DNA of 8,295 nt from CAVPRW01 sp046727435 [NCBI: bacterium]. Its GTDB lineage: Bacteria > Tectomicrobia > Entotheonellia > J063. The stretch spans positions 1 to 8,295 of the forward strand of contig JBKPCR010000253.1 of the NCBI GenBank assembly GCA_046727435.1, read 5' to 3'. Shown here piece by piece: positions 6,710-8,295 of this stretch; position 1 is the stretch's first letter; every line of letters begins with the position of its first letter. The notes beneath the pieces were generated by a model, which worked only from the letters and a program-made list of their open reading frames with translations, was not told where the DNA came from and ran no database searches. The position numbers were made by a program, and so were the translations under genes.

Positions 6710-7036
6710 ATGACTCAGGATAGAACAAATCCACAAGGGCAGGTCGTGACTCTCGATCAGCTTCTACGCGAAAAGCGCGACGACATCAAGCGCATCGCAG
6801 CCAGACATGGAGCATACAATATCCGGGTCTTTGGCTCCGTCGCACGCGGCGAGGCCGGACCCGAAAGCGATATCGATATACTCATAGATGTCGGGCCGAC
6901 CACGAGTTCGTGGTTTCCGGCGGGTCTCATCCTCGACCTTGAAGATCTCCTAGGCCGGCGAGTCGAGGTCATCACGGAGAAGGCGCTCAATCCCGAGCTT
7001 CGTGACCATGTACTGCGTGAAGCCATACCCCTATGA
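6710..7036 (+). CDS. mntA: MntA-type minimal nucleotidyltransferase antitoxin
   Basis: This 108-residue protein is a minimal nucleotidyltransferase of the MntA type. In characterised MntA-HepT pairs it neutralises the HEPN ribonuclease toxin by transferring AMP to the toxin's tyrosine. The signature is VFGSVARGEAGPESDIDILI (residues 40-59), with Gly42-Ser43 and catalytic Asp54 and Asp56. The third carboxylate position reads RRVEVIT with Glu86 where Asp is more usual; this may be tolerated. The ATG at 6710 is preferred, with GGAG 7 nt upstream; a GTG at 6680 would add 10 residues, and its AGGAGG (6661-6666) is too distant. Its stop overlaps the HepT start by 4 nt (ATGA), typical of this pair. 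The gene is intact even though its partner toxin is broken. Confidence 0.9.
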   Translation: MTQDRTNPQGQVVTLDQLLREKRDDIKRIAARHGAYNIRVFGSVARGEAGPESDIDILIDVGPTTSSWFPAGLILDLEDLLGRRVEVITEKALNPELRDHVLREAIPL

Positions 7037-7368
7037 AAGATGATACCATCTACCTCCGCCCTATCCTGGAGTGCATCCGGCGTATCGAGGCGAATGTTGC
7101 AGGCGGGCGGGAGCAGTTCATGGCATCTCACACACTTCAGGATGCCGTGTTGAGAAACCTGCAAACAATGACCGAGTCAACGCAGCGTTTGTCAGACACG
7201 TTGACGGCGGCTCATCCAGACGTGGAGTGACGGCGTATTATCGCCTTTCGTAACGTACTTGTACACGACTACCTGGGGATCGACTTAGAAAGAGTCTGGG
7301 AGATTGTCCAGCATGACGTTCCCACCTTCAAGCGCGCTATCTCGGCGATGCTTGGGCAGAGCTCGTAA
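7033..7368 (+). pseudogene. hepT: HepT-type HEPN ribonuclease toxin, interrupted by an in-frame stop
   Basis: This is the toxin partner of MntA; the family cleaves RNA with a HEPN active site. The intact frame would give 111 residues, the normal family length. It is divided by a TGA (7228-7230) after HPDVE, where the family has Trp (pattern HPDVPWR). The same frame resumes at once as RRIIAFRNVLVHDYLGIDLE and runs to a TAA at 7366-7368. The catalytic RX4HXY motif, RNVLVHDY (Arg73, His78, and Tyr80 as the expected AMPylation target), lies entirely behind the stop, so the 65-residue product that can be made lacks it. A single G-to-A change explains the defect. Several neighbouring genes end normally in TGA, so recoding is unlikely. 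The attC of cassette 2 follows 19 nt after the TAA. Confidence 0.87.
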
Positions 7369-7387
7369 GCTCATGCTGTGAAAGGAC

Positions 7388-7443
7388 GCCTAACACCCGC
7401 TGCACCGGACGCCTACCGGCGCCGGTGAGCGTGGCCGTTAGAC
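7388..7443 (+). other. attC site of cassette 2
   Basis: This is an intact-looking attC of 56 bp. It has R'' GCCTAAC (7388-7394), L'' around CTGCACCGGAC, L' around GCCGGTGAGCG, and R' GTTAGAC (7437-7443). The inner arms pair as ACCGG/CCGGT with one extra base on the left side, as expected for attC orientation, and enclose a short GCC-rich loop. It lies just behind the HepT remnant and ahead of the DUF433 gene. R'' and the 5' border of cassette 2 (GTTAGGTGCG) match only partly, perhaps because either end has drifted. Confidence 0.85.
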
Positions 7444-7504
7444 GGCCAGTATCCTTATGGGCACTTTGCAAATCCAAACATAAACGGCAGAAGGATTTCC
7501 CTCA

Positions 7505-7813
7505 ATGGTTGAAACTCAGGACAAATATATACTTCTTGATCAAGCGCATATCCCAATTATTGCTGGAACCACCATGAAAGTGGTCGAACTCGTTTTAGAC
7601 CATCTCGCGTACGGTTGGAGTCCAGAAGAGTTGCATTTTCAACATCCCTATCTAACTCTGGGGCAAATACACTCTGCTTTGGCGTATTATTGGGATCACC
7701 AAGCAGCATTCGACGCCGATATCGCACGGCGGCTTGCGTCCATTGATCAGATGCGGCAAACGACGACACCCACAACATTAGAGGCATGCTTGAAGGCCAA
7801 AGGGCTGCGGTGA
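7505..7813 (+). CDS. DUF433 antitoxin-like protein
   Basis: This 102-residue protein matches the DUF433 family, small proteins with a helix-turn-helix-like region often encoded just before a DUF5615 PIN-like toxin and taken as its antitoxin (VapB-like). Recognisable parts are the N-terminal ILLDQAHIPIIAGTTMKVVE, corresponding to the family's pattern of a short strand, an I-x-GT segment and a helix. WSPEELHFQHPYLTLGQIHS follows, equivalent to the xSxEEIxxxYPHLTxxxIxxAL motif. The tail is charged. AAGGA (7491-7495) lies 9 nt before the ATG. Its TGA overlaps the ATG of the next gene by one base (TGATG), supporting a coupled pair. The frame is intact. Confidence 0.83.
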   Translation: MVETQDKYILLDQAHIPIIAGTTMKVVELVLDHLAYGWSPEELHFQHPYLTLGQIHSALAYYWDHQAAFDADIARRLASIDQMRQTTTPTTLEACLKAKGLR

Positions 7814-8194
7814 TGCCCATTGCTTTGTACATGGACCAACATGTCCCACGTGCCATTACGCTTGGGCTCCGTTTGCGCGGGGTTGACGTTATCACCGCAC
7901 ATGAGGATGGCACCAGTGAGATGGAGGATCCTGACTTGCTGGACCGCGCAGGTGTCCTGGAACGGGTGCTTTTCACGCGCGATGATGACCTGTTAGGAGA
8001 GGCGACGAGCAGGCATGGCTTTTCGTGGCGTTATTTATACGCATCAATTACGGGTGTCGATCGAGACATGCGTGCAGGATTTGGAAATCATCGCCAAGGC
8101 GGGGGAGCCGGAAGACTTGCTGAACGGGCTCATATTTTTACCGCTCTTAAGAGTCAATACCTTCGCCAATTACGAAAAGCTGAAAGAGGGTTGA
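7813..8194 (+). pseudogene. DUF5615 PIN-like (VapC-type) toxin, frameshifted
   Basis: The N-terminal part, from ATG at 7813, reads MPIALYMDQHVPRAITLGLR and continues to RVLFTRDDDLLGEA. This carries the acidic residues expected of the PIN-like fold: Asp8, Glu31, Asp57/Asp58. Family similarity then stops in this frame at about residue 71. It resumes one frame over, from about 8027, as GVIYTHQLRVSIETCVQDLE followed by IIAKAGEPEDLLNGLIFLPL, and ends at TGA 8192-8194. A small indel around 8023-8029 therefore broke the gene. Without correction the protein would have a wrong C-terminal half, ending at 8214. The restored length of about 127 residues fits the family. Its partner antitoxin upstream is intact. 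Confidence 0.82.
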
Positions 8195-8295
8195 GAGACG
8201 TGAATACGGCCTAAGCAGGTGACCTTGTGGAGAATCTGGCCTAATAAAACCGGCTCAGGCTTTTCTGGAAGCATTTGTATCGTCTCCTCCACGTA

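Larger units (their letters stand above)
5428..8295 (+). mobile_element. Integron cassette array (three cassettes, all in + orientation)
   Basis: Cores of the GTTRRRY type at 5428, 6645 and 7437 divide the region into three cassettes, each with one or two genes followed by an attC, except the third, whose attC is not found before the window ends. Cassette contents are a restriction-nuclease-like gene, MntA/HepT, and a DUF433/DUF5615 pair. All genes read the same way as the upstream integrase. Dominance by toxin-antitoxin and defence genes is typical of sedentary chromosomal integrons. The 12-bp complementarity between the 5' border of cassette 1 (5428-5439) and the R'' arm of its attC (6472-6483) supports real cassette units. 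Confidence 0.8.

Noticed and set aside
4868-7230. Trp-to-TAG in intI and Trp-to-TGA in hepT as signs of a recoded genetic code
   Set aside because: Different stop codons are involved, and TGA and TAG end several intact genes in the window (MFS transporter, nuclease-like gene, MntA, DUF433, acyl-CoA ligase). Ordinary G-to-A decay is simpler.
8027-8214. The extended C-terminus of the PIN-like toxin in its original frame as a novel domain
   Set aside because: Family-like sequence appears in the neighbouring frame over the same bases, so the original-frame tail is an out-of-frame translation.

Overview
This window looks like a chromosomal segment of an uncultured, moderately GC-rich bacterium. 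It has two halves with different histories. The phylum cannot be fixed from the sequence. The metabolic genes would fit an environmental, metabolically versatile lineage such as Tectomicrobia or a proteobacterial relative, but that is a guess from general resemblance only.

Positions 1-3727 hold tightly packed, intact metabolic genes, all on the + strand. They are the C-terminal third of an acetyl/propionyl-CoA synthetase-type acyl-CoA ligase (its 5' end lies outside the window), a 5-formyltetrahydrofolate cyclo-ligase-like protein whose GTG start overlaps the ligase's stop, an MFS exporter, and a cyclase-family metal hydrolase (kynurenine formamidase-like fold) with its own strong ribosome binding site. 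The first three look like one operon. The fourth may be co-transcribed or separate.

Positions 3728-4780 are about 1 kb without an intact gene. This stretch contains a GC-rich repeat-like motif and, on the - strand, a short remnant resembling the N-terminal region of a group II intron reverse transcriptase.

Positions 4781-8295 are a decayed sedentary integron. A broken integron integrase (nonsense codon, frameshift, large internal deletion) is followed on the same strand by gene cassettes with recognisable attC recombination sites. Cassette 1 carries a PD-(D/E)XK nuclease-like protein with an HsdR N-terminal-like domain. Cassette 2 carries MntA and HepT, an AMPylating antitoxin and HEPN toxin pair. 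Cassette 3 carries a DUF433 antitoxin and a DUF5615 PIN-like toxin. A 12-bp perfect match between the 5' border of cassette 1 and the R'' arm of its attC defines that cassette's limits. The same attC is split by a 103-bp MITE-like element with 18-bp perfect terminal inverted repeats.

Two patterns stand out. The integrase points in the same direction as the cassettes, opposite to the usual integron layout. In both toxin-antitoxin cassettes the antitoxin frame is intact while the toxin frame is broken: a Trp-to-stop change in HepT just before its catalytic motif, and a frameshift in the PIN-like toxin. With a dead integrase and a split attC, this is a frozen array in which toxins seem to have been inactivated first.
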